Shown: positions 17,932 through 27,247, counted from the first letter of the stretch. The stretch: DNA of 64,000 nt from Prevotella sp. (GCA_022511065.1 JAFLSG010000004.1:1-64000), one strand, 5' to 3'. Notes: generated from the letters alone by a model not told the origin. Program-made: numbers and translations.

Positions 17932-18930
17932 TTAAAAATACAACACTGTTCCTCCCCAACTCAATCCAACCCCAAAGCCGGTTATCATCACTTTATCACC
18001 ATACTTGATTAAATGATTGTCAATGCAATCCTTCAAACCTATCAGTATCGTTGATGACACTGTATTGCCTGTCTCTGCCAAATTAACATAAAATTTATCC
18101 TTTGGCAACTCACAAACCTTGCGGATAGTATTCAGCATAAATTTATTGGCTTGATGAAAGAGATAATAATCCACATCTTCCTTCTCCATCCCATTCTTCG
18201 CCAAGACTTGATTCATCATTAGTGGAACAGCATCAAGTGTAAAGTTGAAGATAGCACCACCATTCATATAAAGATAGTCGTCATACCAAATATGCCCTTC
18301 GTCATCCTCCACGTACTTCCCTGTAACCACCTTTTGTCTAGATGCCCCCGTCTTTACAATCAGATAGTCAGTACCGCTGCCATCAGTTCCAAGCACAAAC
18401 TCTCCGATTTTTATAAATCCATCTGAGGATATCAGACATGCAGCAGCTCCGTCGCCAAAGATGCTCCTGTTACTCTTGTCCGAGGGATGAAGATACTTAT
18501 TGTAAGTTTCAGCCGTCAGCAACAAAACATTGTTGGCTATACCTGCTGCTATCAAGCCTTTGGCCATTGCCATGCCATAGATACATCCAGAACATCCGAG
18601 GTTATAGTCAAATGCTCCTGCCGATGTAGGGATGCCCAACCTATCCTGCAAGATACAGGCCGTGGATGGAAGAAAGTAGTCAGGGCTCTGCGTACATAAC
18701 ATTAGGAAGTCGATATTTTTCGGATTAATACCGTATTCTTCAAATAACTTCCTTGCAGCCTTCTCAGCCATATCACCAGCAGTTTCACTCTCTGCTGCGA
18801 TATGACGTGAGTTAACCCCCACTTTTTGGGCAACTTTCGCTATACTCCACTCTGGGAACTCCCTAACAAGTTCCTCATTACTTACCACCTTCTCTGGCAA
18901 ATAATATGATAACGCTTTGATATATGCCAT
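17932..18930 (-). CDS. 3-oxoacyl-ACP synthase III-like (FabH family) ketosynthase
   Basis: 332 aa from the ATG at 18928-18930; an upstream TTG adds two residues. The Cys-His-Asn catalytic triad is complete: YNLGCSG (Cys113), LFHQANKFM (His259) and AETGNTVSS (Asn289). KASIII enzymes condense a CoA primer with malonyl-ACP. Placement with its own ACP and ketoreductase inside a polysaccharide operon, rather than with fab genes, implies synthesis of a short acyl substituent. A role in housekeeping lipid synthesis is unlikely. Confidence 0.85.
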   Translation of the reverse strand: MAYIKALSYYLPEKVVSNEELVREFPEWSIAKVAQKVGVNSRHIAAESETAGDMAEKAARKLFEEYGINPKNIDFLMLCTQSPDYFLPSTACILQDRLGIPTSAGAFDYNLGCSGCIYGMAMAKGLIAAGIANNVLLLTAETYNKYLHPSDKSNRSIFGDGAAACLISSDGFIKIGEFVLGTDGSGTDYLIVKTGASRQKVVTGKYVEDDEGHIWYDDYLYMNGGAIFNFTLDAVPLMMNQVLAKNGMEKEDVDYYLFHQANKFMLNTIRKVCELPKDKFYVNLAETGNTVSSTILIGLKDCIDNHLIKYGDKVMITGFGVGLSWGGTVLYF

Positions 18931-18938
18931 AAACAAAT

Positions 18939-19688
18939 TCAGCCTAACCTACCCCCCCCAGATATTTTCACATTACTGCCTGTCATCCACATCGATGCAT
19001 CCGAAAGCATATAGATAGCCAGATTAGCAATATCCTCTGGAGTGCCGTAACGTTTTAAAGGGTATTTCTGCTCATCAGCCTTTAGCTGCTCTTCATCAAC
19101 ACTTTCTTGGAAGATTAAATCGGTCCAGACCATTGCAGGACTGATACAATTTACCCTTACTTTACGTGGTGCAAGTTCAAGACTGAGACAATTGGCATAG
19201 GATGTTATGGCACCTTTTGAGGCACTATAAAAAGCATTACCTATGCTCGGTGACCAAGTTGCTATCGATGCAATAAACACAATAGACGCACCTTTACCTA
19301 TCTTTTTGTGTTTCAGTAATTCTGTCTGCAAAAGCACTGGGGCCTTAAAATTTACATCCATTACGAAATTAATATCATCTTCGGTCGCTGTCTTGCAAAG
19401 CACTCTCTGACCTACGCCAGCACAATGTACCACACCATCAAGAACTGGCATTTCGGCCATCATCTGACATATAGAATTGTGATTAGTGAGATCTGCAACC
19501 ATCACCCTGTGCTCGCCTTGATTGAGCAGAGCCTGCGTTTCTTTAAGCTTCTGATAATTTCTACCGTTCAATATAATATCCCCACCCATCTTTGAGCAAG
19601 CAATGGCAATGCCACGTCCTATGCCAGAAGAGGCTCCCGTGACAAGAATTTTCTTATTGTCCAAAGAAAAAGGATTGAAATCAATCAT
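18939..19688 (-). CDS. SDR ketoreductase (FabG-like)
   Basis: 249 aa classical SDR. Cofactor motif TGASSGIG (residues 17-24), HCAG (88-91), catalytic Ser141, Tyr154 and Lys158 (AFYSASKGA). It fits reduction of a 3-oxoacyl-ACP made by the adjacent ketosynthase; a role as a sugar ketoreductase is the alternative. The last codons include eight consecutive G (plus-strand C at 18952-18959) encoding part of SGGGRLG, so slippage would alter or extend the C-terminus. Confidence 0.82.
   Translation of the reverse strand: MIDFNPFSLDNKKILVTGASSGIGRGIAIACSKMGGDIILNGRNYQKLKETQALLNQGEHRVMVADLTNHNSICQMMAEMPVLDGVVHCAGVGQRVLCKTATEDDINFVMDVNFKAPVLLQTELLKHKKIGKGASIVFIASIATWSPSIGNAFYSASKGAITSYANCLSLELAPRKVRVNCISPAMVWTDLIFQESVDEEQLKADEQKYPLKRYGTPEDIANLAIYMLSDASMWMTGSNVKISGGGRLG
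18952..18959. repeat. Homopolymer tract, 8 G in coding sense, near the SDR 3' end
   Basis: Lies in the final codons of the SDR gene. A slip would change only the C-terminal few residues and the stop position relative to the ketosynthase start. Confidence 0.5.
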
Positions 19689-19690
19689 AA

Positions 19691-19918
19691 TTATTTGGAA
19701 TTGATTAGGTCAAAAAGATCCTTAACTGTTGTACAATCCCGAATTTCTTTACCAGTAATAATCTTCCCATATTTTGTTCTTACCAGTGCGATTAATCCCA
19801 TCATAGTGAGAGAACTCCATTCTTCCAACTCATAAAACTCCGTTCCTGCATTAATTTCGGATACATCAGTATCATCAAACTGATCTGCAAAATCACTAAT
19901 AAATCGTTCTAACTCCAT
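19691..19918 (-). CDS. Acyl carrier protein dedicated to the polysaccharide locus
   Basis: 75 aa acidic protein with the four-helix ACP pattern. The phosphopantetheine site is EEWSSLTMMGLI, where the usual DSL is SSL and Ser36 is the predicted attachment residue. C-terminal DCTTVKDLFDLI matches ACP helix IV. It is 2 bases from the SDR gene and 24 bases after the ATP-grasp gene. It would carry the acyl chain made by the adjacent ketosynthase and reductase. Confidence 0.85.
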   Translation of the reverse strand: MELERFISDFADQFDDTDVSEINAGTEFYELEEWSSLTMMGLIALVRTKYGKIITGKEIRDCTTVKDLFDLINSK

Positions 19919-19942
19919 AATTCTTATAAATAAAAGTTCCTG

Positions 19943-21061
19943 TTAAAGTTCAAATTTCTTATTTGCTTTATAAAGCAGATATCCACTCCTGTCACCGCTG
20001 CATTCTATAGAGCGCAGTTTTTCATCCGTAATCTCCGCTTCTATAATCTCCGGATAGTTTTCCCATTTTTCAATGATATGCTTTAAATGGGCGGTCTCCT
20101 TGGACAGGAAATAGACTCCAGAGTGATGATTCTCCGCCAGTCTGGGCTTCTCAAATATTCCCAAAGCAACATCAATAACACCTTTCAAGAAATCATACCC
20201 CGTAGAAAGCTGGACGAGGGTGGAACCTATGAAGTCACCACCCATACGGGCACCCACCTCTATGACCTTGATGTCCCCATCTTCGGTAATTTTCAGTTCC
20301 GAATGGCTTGCCCCATATTGAATATGAAGTGCATTCAATGCTTTCAGAACAATTTGCTTTACTTGCTCTTGGATGTCTGATGACAAGGAAGAAGGCTGAT
20401 GATGCTCCAATTCTACAAAATATGGTGCTCCTGTAGTCACCTTGTCGGTAATCTGAAGGATATAATGCTTGCCTTTATAGGAAATAGACTCAACACTAAT
20501 TTCACGCCCAGTAACAAACTCCTCAATAATCGCCTTATGCTCAAAAGACTCTTTTTGTGCCCGAACAATGGAATTCTCCAACTGTATCGGATCAAGAACT
20601 TTTTCTACCCCACGACTGCCTGAACGATCTGTTGGTTTGACTATCAGTGGGAACTTAAAACCTGTTATTTGATAGTGAGCAAGGTCATCGACAAGTGAAA
20701 ACCTTGGCGAAGGTATATTGCTGTTTAAGAAGCACTGACGCATCCTATACTTGTTTGTGGTCATCTCAGAATATTCTTCGGGATTGGATACCAGCCCCAT
20801 TCGCTGCGCCACATAGTTTACTGTCACAACAGCAGTATCGGATGCGATAGTGGTAACTGCGTCAATCCCTATTTCCTGGCACTTTGCCAATATCTGCTCT
20901 TTTTCCACAATGGAAATCGGATAGAAACAGTCGGCCACATCCTTGCAGACCGCACCTTCTTCCCATGAAAAGCAGTGCACTTCAAGCCCCATTTCTTTGG
21001 CTTTGTTCACAACAGGAAGTTGTAGGTAGCTGCCTCCGATGATCGCTATCTTTCTTTTCAT
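19943..21061 (-). CDS. ATP-grasp carboxylate-amine/thiol ligase
   Basis: 372 aa. The N-terminal Rossmann-like preATP-grasp domain starts KIAIIGGSYLQLPVV. ATP-grasp signatures follow: FPLIVKPTDRSGSRGV (about 137-152), AIIEEFVTGREISVESI and IKVIEVGARMGGDFIGS. This resembles CarB/PurK-like ligases that activate a carboxylate as acyl phosphate. Overlapping the OafA-like gene by 4 bases and lying next to an ACP, it may load or ligate an acyl or amino-acid group onto the carrier or a sugar amine. The substrate is unknown. Confidence 0.75.
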   Translation of the reverse strand: MKRKIAIIGGSYLQLPVVNKAKEMGLEVHCFSWEEGAVCKDVADCFYPISIVEKEQILAKCQEIGIDAVTTIASDTAVVTVNYVAQRMGLVSNPEEYSEMTTNKYRMRQCFLNSNIPSPRFSLVDDLAHYQITGFKFPLIVKPTDRSGSRGVEKVLDPIQLENSIVRAQKESFEHKAIIEEFVTGREISVESISYKGKHYILQITDKVTTGAPYFVELEHHQPSSLSSDIQEQVKQIVLKALNALHIQYGASHSELKITEDGDIKVIEVGARMGGDFIGSTLVQLSTGYDFLKGVIDVALGIFEKPRLAENHHSGVYFLSKETAHLKHIIEKWENYPEIIEAEITDEKLRSIECSGDRSGYLLYKANKKFEL

Positions 21062-22059
21062 AATTTGCCAATAGTATATTTCTTAATCCACTCTAATCCT
21101 ATTGATATTATCAAACATATGGATAACAAAAGTACAAAAATGATAATTGGGTTGTGAGAGGCATAGATAAACTCCTTGAACCAAAAATAAAATATGAATG
21201 TATGGAAAAGGAATATGTTCATACTATGCTTGCCCAAGAATGCCAATGTCTGCTTGATTGGTTTATAAAGAGAGGTGTTTCTATATAGTTGCACCAAAGC
21301 AACGCATATCAAGCAATCCGTGAAAATTGGATATTTAGTAAGATTTCTTTCTGCCATAATAATTGCAAAGATTGCAAGCGGTATCCACAAATTGATTGGG
21401 GGGGGTAATTTCTTTACTACAAATATTATCCCGAACACAAACGCCAGTAAATAAAAACGAATGAAGTCTGTATGGGGTATTGGTAAAAATGATACCGCTA
21501 TTGAAGCTAAAAGCACAGAAATGGTATCTGTACATACCCATTTATAAAGCAAAGGGAAAAGTATATATAATACTATAATACACGAATAGAACCACCATGT
21601 AGGGTTATAGCAGTAAACTGGATAACCGAAGAAAATCTCATGTACACCAAAGATGTCCATTATTAATTGTAGTCCTATTTGATGTTGGTATGCTTTCTCA
21701 AAAGTCATACCAAAACAGAAATACGAAACAGGGACAAAGACTATCCATACAAACCAATAGTTTATAAACAATTTTTTGAATCTGTGGATATAGAATTTTC
21801 TTAAGTCTGGAATTCCTTCATTATTCTTGGTACCTACAGCCAAGCCATAACCAGACAGGAAAACGAAAATAGCCACACAAACCTTCGACATGATTCCTAT
21901 CTCCTGCATCAGGTAGTGGTCTTTCCACAGTTGGATGTCGTTATAAAGTCCATCATTCTGATAGAAAAGATGATGGATTAATAAAAACAGGAGGGCTATG
22001 CCTTTTAATACCAAAGTATCATCCTTTTCTAACAGAATCCTCGACTCATTATTTTCCAT
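21058..22059 (-). CDS. Acyltransferase 3 (OafA-like) integral membrane protein
   Basis: 333 aa with about ten membrane segments. The conserved N-terminal His pair is at LLIHHLF (residues 27-33) after VLKGIALLF, and FVFLSGYGLAVG is the family R/G-rich second-helix region. Acyltransferase-3 proteins O-acetylate or acylate surface polysaccharides at the inner membrane. It overlaps the preceding glycosyltransferase by 31 bases and the ATP-grasp gene by 4. An eight-base C run in the coding sense (plus-strand G at 21398-21405) encodes LPPP. Confidence 0.8.
   Translation of the reverse strand: MENNESRILLEKDDTLVLKGIALLFLLIHHLFYQNDGLYNDIQLWKDHYLMQEIGIMSKVCVAIFVFLSGYGLAVGTKNNEGIPDLRKFYIHRFKKLFINYWFVWIVFVPVSYFCFGMTFEKAYQHQIGLQLIMDIFGVHEIFFGYPVYCYNPTWWFYSCIIVLYILFPLLYKWVCTDTISVLLASIAVSFLPIPHTDFIRFYLLAFVFGIIFVVKKLPPPINLWIPLAIFAIIMAERNLTKYPIFTDCLICVALVQLYRNTSLYKPIKQTLAFLGKHSMNIFLFHTFIFYFWFKEFIYASHNPIIIFVLLLSICLIISIGLEWIKKYTIGKL
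21398..21405. repeat. Homopolymer tract, 8 C in coding sense, in the OafA-like gene
   Basis: A GC-only run in an AT-rich membrane-protein gene, about two thirds of the way through. A one-base slip would truncate the acyltransferase. Confidence 0.55.
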
Positions 22060-22946
22060 ATTTTTTGGAATATTCTTCTAAACAAAGAAGGAACAAAACA
22101 ACGACTATTTTTTATTGCAATAATGTCTGCGTCTTCGTCGGTTTTCAATAAATTTGGATGCATGATAGGATATGGTGAATGACTTTTGTGATTAGTAATC
22201 TTAGGATTATCATTGATTGTATGAGTAGCGTCAGACCCTCCCATTCCTATATTTTCAATCATATTAATATATGAAATGATGGAAAACCTCTCGTAATATA
22301 GTTCGTTAAAAAAAAACTGGTAGTCCCAAGTGTCTATTTGAAAACTTTTCATTTTTTTATAGATGCTCCAAAAATATTTTGCTGAATTTGAGGGAATACT
22401 TTTAAATAATTTCAAACGGAGTAGTTTTTCATCATAAGCATTCACATCAAAGTTATATGTTTTCCATACTCTTCTCCATGATGCCCAACCCCAAATCTGC
22501 GAATAAATAGATATGAAATATGAAACATTTGATTGATACCCTTCATAAAAATTATTAAAACCAGAAATAACGTGAATCCGTTCGTCATTTTTATATCGGT
22601 CAAGCATTTCATCGCAATACCTAAAGAAATCTATATGAGGCAGAATATCATCCTCTATGATAATACCTTGCTCTTCGTGCTCGAAAAACCATGTGATAGC
22701 AGAGCTTACCCCTTTTCCACAGCCAAGGTTTTTATCACGAAAAAGACGATATACTTCACAAGGCCAATCTATATTTTCCACAACCTTACGTGTTGCCTCG
22801 CACTTTTCTTTCTCATCAAGACGGTCAGGACGAGGACCATCAGCTGCAATATACAATCTTGGAGGTTGAGCCTCTCGAATACGCTCAAAGACACGGCGCG
22901 TCGTATCTTCACGTTTAAAAATAATGAATAAAACAGGGGAAATCAT
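22029..22946 (-). CDS. GT2-like nucleotide-diphospho-sugar transferase
   Basis: 305 aa. Begins ISPVLFIIFKREDTTRRVFE; IAADGPRPDR (33-42); the DxD-like IIIEDDILPH (95-104, acidic triad 98-100); and YSQIWGWASWRRVW in the acceptor half. This is the pattern of GT-A transferases annotated as nucleotide-diphospho-sugar transferases in Bacteroidota polysaccharide loci. It overlaps the OafA-like gene by 31 bases and starts 3 bases after the kinase-UXS gene, so it is translationally coupled on both sides. Confidence 0.78.
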   Translation of the reverse strand: MISPVLFIIFKREDTTRRVFERIREAQPPRLYIAADGPRPDRLDEKEKCEATRKVVENIDWPCEVYRLFRDKNLGCGKGVSSAITWFFEHEEQGIIIEDDILPHIDFFRYCDEMLDRYKNDERIHVISGFNNFYEGYQSNVSYFISIYSQIWGWASWRRVWKTYNFDVNAYDEKLLRLKLFKSIPSNSAKYFWSIYKKMKSFQIDTWDYQFFFNELYYERFSIISYINMIENIGMGGSDATHTINDNPKITNHKSHSPYPIMHPNLLKTDEDADIIAIKNSRCFVPSLFRRIFQKIWKIMSRGFC

Positions 22947-22949
22947 ATT

Positions 22950-25025
22950 TTATAATAATATAGTTTTAAAATAGTCTATCGTTTTCTTTAGTCCATCATC
23001 AAGATTCACTTTCGGCTCCCAATCAAGTTTTTCCTTGGCAAGGGTAATGTCTGGACGACGCATTTTCGGGTCATCTTGTGGCAGCGGCTCGAAGACAATT
23101 TTACTCTTTGCCCCTGTGAATTCGATAATTTTCTCTGCTAACTCCAACATGGTAAACTCACCGGGATTGCCAATATTCACAGGACCAATGACGTCGTCAC
23201 TACTCTCCATCATCCTAATCATACCTTCTACGAGATCTGACACATACTGGAATGAGCGCGTCTGCTTTCCATCACCATAGATGGTAATGTCCTTCCCCTT
23301 CAAAGCTTGGATGATGAAATTTGACACTACACGACCATCGTGCTGTGCCATTCTTGGACCATAGGTATTGAAGATGCGGACGACCTTTGTCCTTACCCCG
23401 TGCTGGCGATAATAGTCGAAAAACATTGTCTCGGCACATCGCTTCCCCTCATCGTAGCATGAGCGAATGCCTATCGGATTCACATTGCCCCAATATGTCT
23501 CGGGCTGCGGTTGTATTGTCGGGGCGCCATAGACTTCACTTGTTGAAGCCTGCAATATCTTACATTTCGTTCTACGGGCCAGCCCTAACATATAATAAGC
23601 ACCGAATACGCTCGTCTTCGTGGTTTGTATAGGATCATGCTGATAATGTATCGGCGATGCAGGACATGCCAGATTGTAAATCTCATCCACTTCTGCCCAA
23701 TAAGGCTGGCAAACATCGTGACGCACAATCTCGAAATTTGGTCTGCCGAGCAAGTGCCATATGTTTTCCTTTGAACCTGTATAGAAATTGTCAAGGCAGA
23801 TTACGTCATGGCCTTCATTTACCAATCTCTCACACAGATGAGAGCCAATGAACCCTGCCCCACCCGTCACTAATATTCTCTTCATTATCTTGATGCTCTT
23901 GTTTGAATATTGATAACCCAAGTTAATCTTTCCCTTGCCCTGTGTCTGCGCTGTTAGAGAATACATGGGCTTGTTGCCATCAGGCTGTAATGTCAAGGCG
24001 TAAGCCCTCATGCCCCGTACGTTCAAATACTCTATTACCTTGGCCTGGCTGTCCTTATCTTTTGCAAGGAACTGTATCGAACCGTCACCCTGCGAACCTA
24101 CGCCCTTGCCTCCATAAGTCATATGCTGTATGACAGGGTCGTTCAGAGTCTCGTGCAATTTTGGCGAGGTCAGCTCCTCTGGACACATTGGGGCAACGTT
24201 GAAGTCGAACAACTGCTGTGCTTCCACCATCAGTTTGCCTAATGCCTCGGCATCCCCTCTCTCCATATAATCTATGGCACGGGCAATAATTTTCTGATTT
24301 AGTTCGCCAAGCGCCCGCTGTTCTCGCTCTTCCATCTCGTTGGAGGCAAATGGGAAACCCTTGTTCAAGTCACGCAGAATCTTGATAGTGTTTTTCTCGG
24401 CACAAAGATCAGCGAACACCCAGTAGAATGGACTGCCAAGCTTCAGCGTCCTCACTTCTACCTCCTCACCGTCAAAGACCATCAGATTTGGTTTCACACC
24501 AAAGGCACATGCCTGATCCAGTCGGCCACAGCGGCTACTGGTGCGCAGTTCACCAAGATAGGCGATGTTCATCTCACCCATCGTATTCAGGTTTAGGCGA
24601 TACAGCTGGTTGAAGGCCCGCGCCACCAATACACAGATAGCAGCACTTGACGACAAACCGCTCTTCATTGGCAGTGTCATGGATTTCAGCGTAATCTTCA
24701 CGCCGCCCACCTTGTACCATTCCAGCATATAGGATGCCACTCCCGCGCAATAACTGAAAAAATCCCCGCTTCGGGCAACCATTTTCAGTTCCTGCTCCTC
24801 CATCTGGCAAGAGAAATCCTGCCAGACATCTTTTATCTCTTGTGCCTCGCTGGTCATTTCGAAGATTGTGCTTTTTTCCACCTCGGCATAGATACCTTGC
24901 TCAATACCCGTCACAATCGATGCCCCCGGCACGATGTCAGCGTTCATTGAACGATATTTCCCTGCCCAGTCCGTATGTTCTCCGAAGAGACACAAGCGAC
25001 CAGGAACAAACATCTGCAATTTCAT
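22950..25025 (-). CDS. GHMP kinase fused to UDP-glucuronate decarboxylase (UXS)
   Basis: 691 aa in one uninterrupted frame. Residues 1-about 360 are a GHMP kinase: [13 protein letters not shown] (8-20), [11 protein letters not shown] (120-130), [16 protein letters not shown] (305-320). Residues 381-691 form a full-length [22 protein letters not shown] (381 on), QASTSEVYG and catalytic CYDEGK. The linker (about 361-380, [16 protein letters not shown]) looks like former intergenic sequence, and the ATG at 23883-23885 is an intact internal UXS start. UXS makes UDP-xylose from UDP-glucuronate; the kinase substrate is unknown. Either a real bifunctional protein or a recent stop-loss fusion. Confidence 0.85.
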   Translation of the reverse strand: MKLQMFVPGRLCLFGEHTDWAGKYRSMNADIVPGASIVTGIEQGIYAEVEKSTIFEMTSEAQEIKDVWQDFSCQMEEQELKMVARSGDFFSYCAGVASYMLEWYKVGGVKITLKSMTLPMKSGLSSSAAICVLVARAFNQLYRLNLNTMGEMNIAYLGELRTSSRCGRLDQACAFGVKPNLMVFDGEEVEVRTLKLGSPFYWVFADLCAEKNTIKILRDLNKGFPFASNEMEEREQRALGELNQKIIARAIDYMERGDAEALGKLMVEAQQLFDFNVAPMCPEELTSPKLHETLNDPVIQHMTYGGKGVGSQGDGSIQFLAKDKDSQAKVIEYLNVRGMRAYALTLQPDGNKPMYSLTAQTQGKGKINLGYQYSNKSIKIMKRILVTGGAGFIGSHLCERLVNEGHDVICLDNFYTGSKENIWHLLGRPNFEIVRHDVCQPYWAEVDEIYNLACPASPIHYQHDPIQTTKTSVFGAYYMLGLARRTKCKILQASTSEVYGAPTIQPQPETYWGNVNPIGIRSCYDEGKRCAETMFFDYYRQHGVRTKVVRIFNTYGPRMAQHDGRVVSNFIIQALKGKDITIYGDGKQTRSFQYVSDLVEGMIRMMESSDDVIGPVNIGNPGEFTMLELAEKIIEFTGAKSKIVFEPLPQDDPKMRRPDITLAKEKLDWEPKVNLDDGLKKTIDYFKTILL

Positions 25026-25029
25026 AACT

Positions 25030-26550
25030 TTATTTCTTCGGGACTAACACCTCTGTAATTTTGCTTCGCTCATGTTTGGTCATACCCCAAAACATGCATA
25101 CCATAGTGCTTACTGCCAATGTGATGCAGAATCCTAAAATTTGCATATAAAGATTGCTTAACGGCAGCGTCGTGTAGCATAAGTAGAAAACAGCCAGAAC
25201 CATCATAACCTTTGCCAATGGCATATAGGTCGTGACTATGAAGCGTTTGAAGTCAAAATCTGTTATTCGGCAGATGATGATGAACATTGCCACAGTACGG
25301 ACTATGTCGCACAACATAAAGGCAAATATGATGGAAACAGCCGGCATGCCTATGACAAAAAGAAAAACGGACAGTGGAATTGCCACCACCAAAAGAGTGC
25401 TCTGGATGATTTGATACCACTTCACCTTGCCTGTTGCCTGAATCAGGCCGTCTATGCCGGAACTGAAAGAACGAACGAGCAAGCTAAAAAGCATTGCCTG
25501 CGAAAACAAAACGGCATTGTCGGGGACGCTCTTCAGCCATATTCCTAAAAGCATTTCCAATTCAACAAACAAAGAAAAAGTGAGCATAATCATCATTAGC
25601 GCACTGAAACGTGTTATTTTACATACGAGGTAAAAACTGCGTTGAAAATCTCCTGCACTATAGCTTTGGGTCATCTGAGGGGTTGATGCTGTTCCAAGAT
25701 TCCCGACAAAGCTCTGAATTTGGTTTTCTATCTGAAGGGCTATGGCATAGGCACCATTTACTATCGTCCCAAAAAAGAAGTTTATGACCATCGTACTGCC
25801 CTGTGACCGTGCCAGATAGGCAAATGCTCCGAGAGCGGTGTAATTATTGAACAACAGGATCTCTTTGTACAGCGGAGACCTGCGATTAAAATTCCATTTG
25901 ACAACATCGGTAAACTGCCATCGGCAATAAGACGAGTACGCCACTAGGGAACAGAGAGTAATGAGGCACACGCCGACAGCATAAAAACGCAAATGATTGC
26001 CCGTGTAAAAGACCAAAGCTATGACAAGCGGAACTTTAAGGCACGCAGAAATGAAATCGATAACCGCAATCTGCCTGAAACGCTCATAGGCTGTCATCAA
26101 AGCCTGGTAAGGGACATTGATTATGCCAAGAGCTGAAACAGTGGTTGATATAAAATAGACAAAGCGTGCATCGGAAAGTTTGTCAGAAGTCACGTTCAGC
26201 ACATTGTTTATGTACCATAAGCCCAAAGTAATGGCAAGTAAATAAATGAACACGGCAAAGCCAATGTGCAGCACCAGACATACATTGAACACATGGTTGA
26301 CATCGCCATCCCTCTTACCCATTTCAACATTGACATAGCGACGGGTTGTGGTTATCATTGCTATGCTGACAAAATTCAACATCGTAACCACACCTCCCAC
26401 TACATTATACAGTCCATAGTCGCTAACTCCAAGTGCAGCGAGGACATATCGCGTAGTGAAAAAGCTAATCAACGCCACCAACATCATCCTGATGTAGATG
26501 ACGATTGTGTTGATTGCTATCTTTTTGTTGCCGGAAAAATCAGATTGCAT
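25030..26550 (-). CDS. wzx: Polysaccharide flippase (Wzx candidate, MOP superfamily)
   Basis: 506 aa with about 12-14 membrane segments. Begins [20 protein letters not shown] and [19 protein letters not shown], the N-terminal signature of MATE/MVF oligosaccharide flippases; a second half-repeat starts near [20 protein letters not shown]. It would move the lipid-linked repeat unit to the periplasm. It starts 4 bases before the kinase-UXS gene in transcription order and follows about 0.75 kb of non-coding or decayed sequence downstream of the Wzc-Wza gene. Confidence 0.82.
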   Translation of the reverse strand: MQSDFSGNKKIAINTIVIYIRMMLVALISFFTTRYVLAALGVSDYGLYNVVGGVVTMLNFVSIAMITTTRRYVNVEMGKRDGDVNHVFNVCLVLHIGFAVFIYLLAITLGLWYINNVLNVTSDKLSDARFVYFISTTVSALGIINVPYQALMTAYERFRQIAVIDFISACLKVPLVIALVFYTGNHLRFYAVGVCLITLCSLVAYSSYCRWQFTDVVKWNFNRRSPLYKEILLFNNYTALGAFAYLARSQGSTMVINFFFGTIVNGAYAIALQIENQIQSFVGNLGTASTPQMTQSYSAGDFQRSFYLVCKITRFSALMMIMLTFSLFVELEMLLGIWLKSVPDNAVLFSQAMLFSLLVRSFSSGIDGLIQATGKVKWYQIIQSTLLVVAIPLSVFLFVIGMPAVSIIFAFMLCDIVRTVAMFIIICRITDFDFKRFIVTTYMPLAKVMMVLAVFYLCYTTLPLSNLYMQILGFCITLAVSTMVCMFWGMTKHERSKITEVLVPKK

Positions 26551-26586
26551 ATGTTGATTTACAAGTACCCAATTGCTTTTTTCCTC

Positions 26587-26838
26587 TTATTCAGGTATCA
26601 CTAATTTCCTCAACGCCTCCTCAAACCCACCATCAATGGGTGGTTTGCTATCGGGATAGCAGTCATGGTAGTCCCGTTCAAGTGCATCCAAATATTGCAT
26701 CGCAAGGAGGAGTTTCTGCCAGGTCGTCTTCTGCCGACCAATGCCGATGCGCAGTGCGCAGTAGGCCTGGTATTCAAAAAGCGTCTTTCCGTTTTATACT
26801 TTCCTTTGCCCGGTGATGCCAAGGTGCAGACGCTCCAT
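26587..26838 (-). pseudogene. Small interrupted ORF of unknown family
   Basis: From the ATG at 26836-26838 the frame reads MERLHLGITGQRKV, then a TAA at 26794-26796, then NGKTLFEYQAYCALRIG, later RDYHDCYPDSKPPIDGGFEE and RKLVIPE to a normal stop at 26587-26589. The part after the TAA has a protein-like composition and no in-frame start at its beginning. I read it as a small gene with a nonsense change. A different frame (26774-26914, MKRFIKTPTATALLAELLRG) may mark the original start. I do not recognise the family. Confidence 0.35.
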
Positions 26839-26955
26839 GGCAACGGACGGGGATGCCCCTGAGCAGCTCCGCCAGCAAGGCGGTGGCGGTTGGGGTCTTG
26901 ATGAATCTTTTCATAAGCATAAAACGGTTTTATTTGTTAATTTTACTATAATTGA

Positions 26956-26963
26956 CAAAGTTA
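26956..26963 (-). promoter_or_regulatory. -7 element upstream of the Wzx-to-epimerase segment
   Basis: The minus strand reads TAACTTTG. No good -33 TTG is visible in the AT-rich sequence behind it. It could give the distal operon its own promoter, independent of the invertible one. Confidence 0.4.
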
Positions 26964-27066
26964 AAATTATAATTAATTTAAATTTTAAATATAACACGTA
27001 CGCGAACGGATGCGCGCGAAACGGATGCAGGCTGGATGCGGGGAGAAAGAAGCCTCCAAACGGGGA

Positions 27067-27132
27067 GAATTAGCGCTGAATTCCCATCGAATTAAGGCTC
27101 AATTCCCCGTGAATCAAGGCTAAATTCTCCAA
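27067..27132. repeat. Three 22-bp tandem imperfect repeats
   Basis: Units begin at 27067, 27089 and 27111; the shared pattern is GAATTAAGGCTCAATTCCCC. They lie between the Wza end and the distal promoter, downstream of GAAAGAAGCCTCCAAACGG, a 19-mer that recurs exactly at 38019-38037. Otherwise I see no gene between 26915 and 27305. Confidence 0.6.
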
Positions 27133-27239
27133 ACGTGTAAGTGAGCTTTGAGATTGGTGATGGATGTGTAATTTCTATTTTATTTCGTCTTATCTTGTCA
27201 TAAATCGTCATAAATCGTCAATGACCTTCCGCAATGTCG

Positions 27240-27247
27240 TACCTTTG
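27240..27247 (+). promoter_or_regulatory. Orphan plus-strand -7 element
   Basis: TACCTTTG followed 4 bases later by ATG at 27252, preceded by a 10-bp tandem TAAATCGTCA (27201-27220). The frame from 27252 (MNFQPMISKMQVSARAQAS) runs into the antisense strand of the wza end, so it looks like the beheaded start of a lost gene. Confidence 0.35.
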
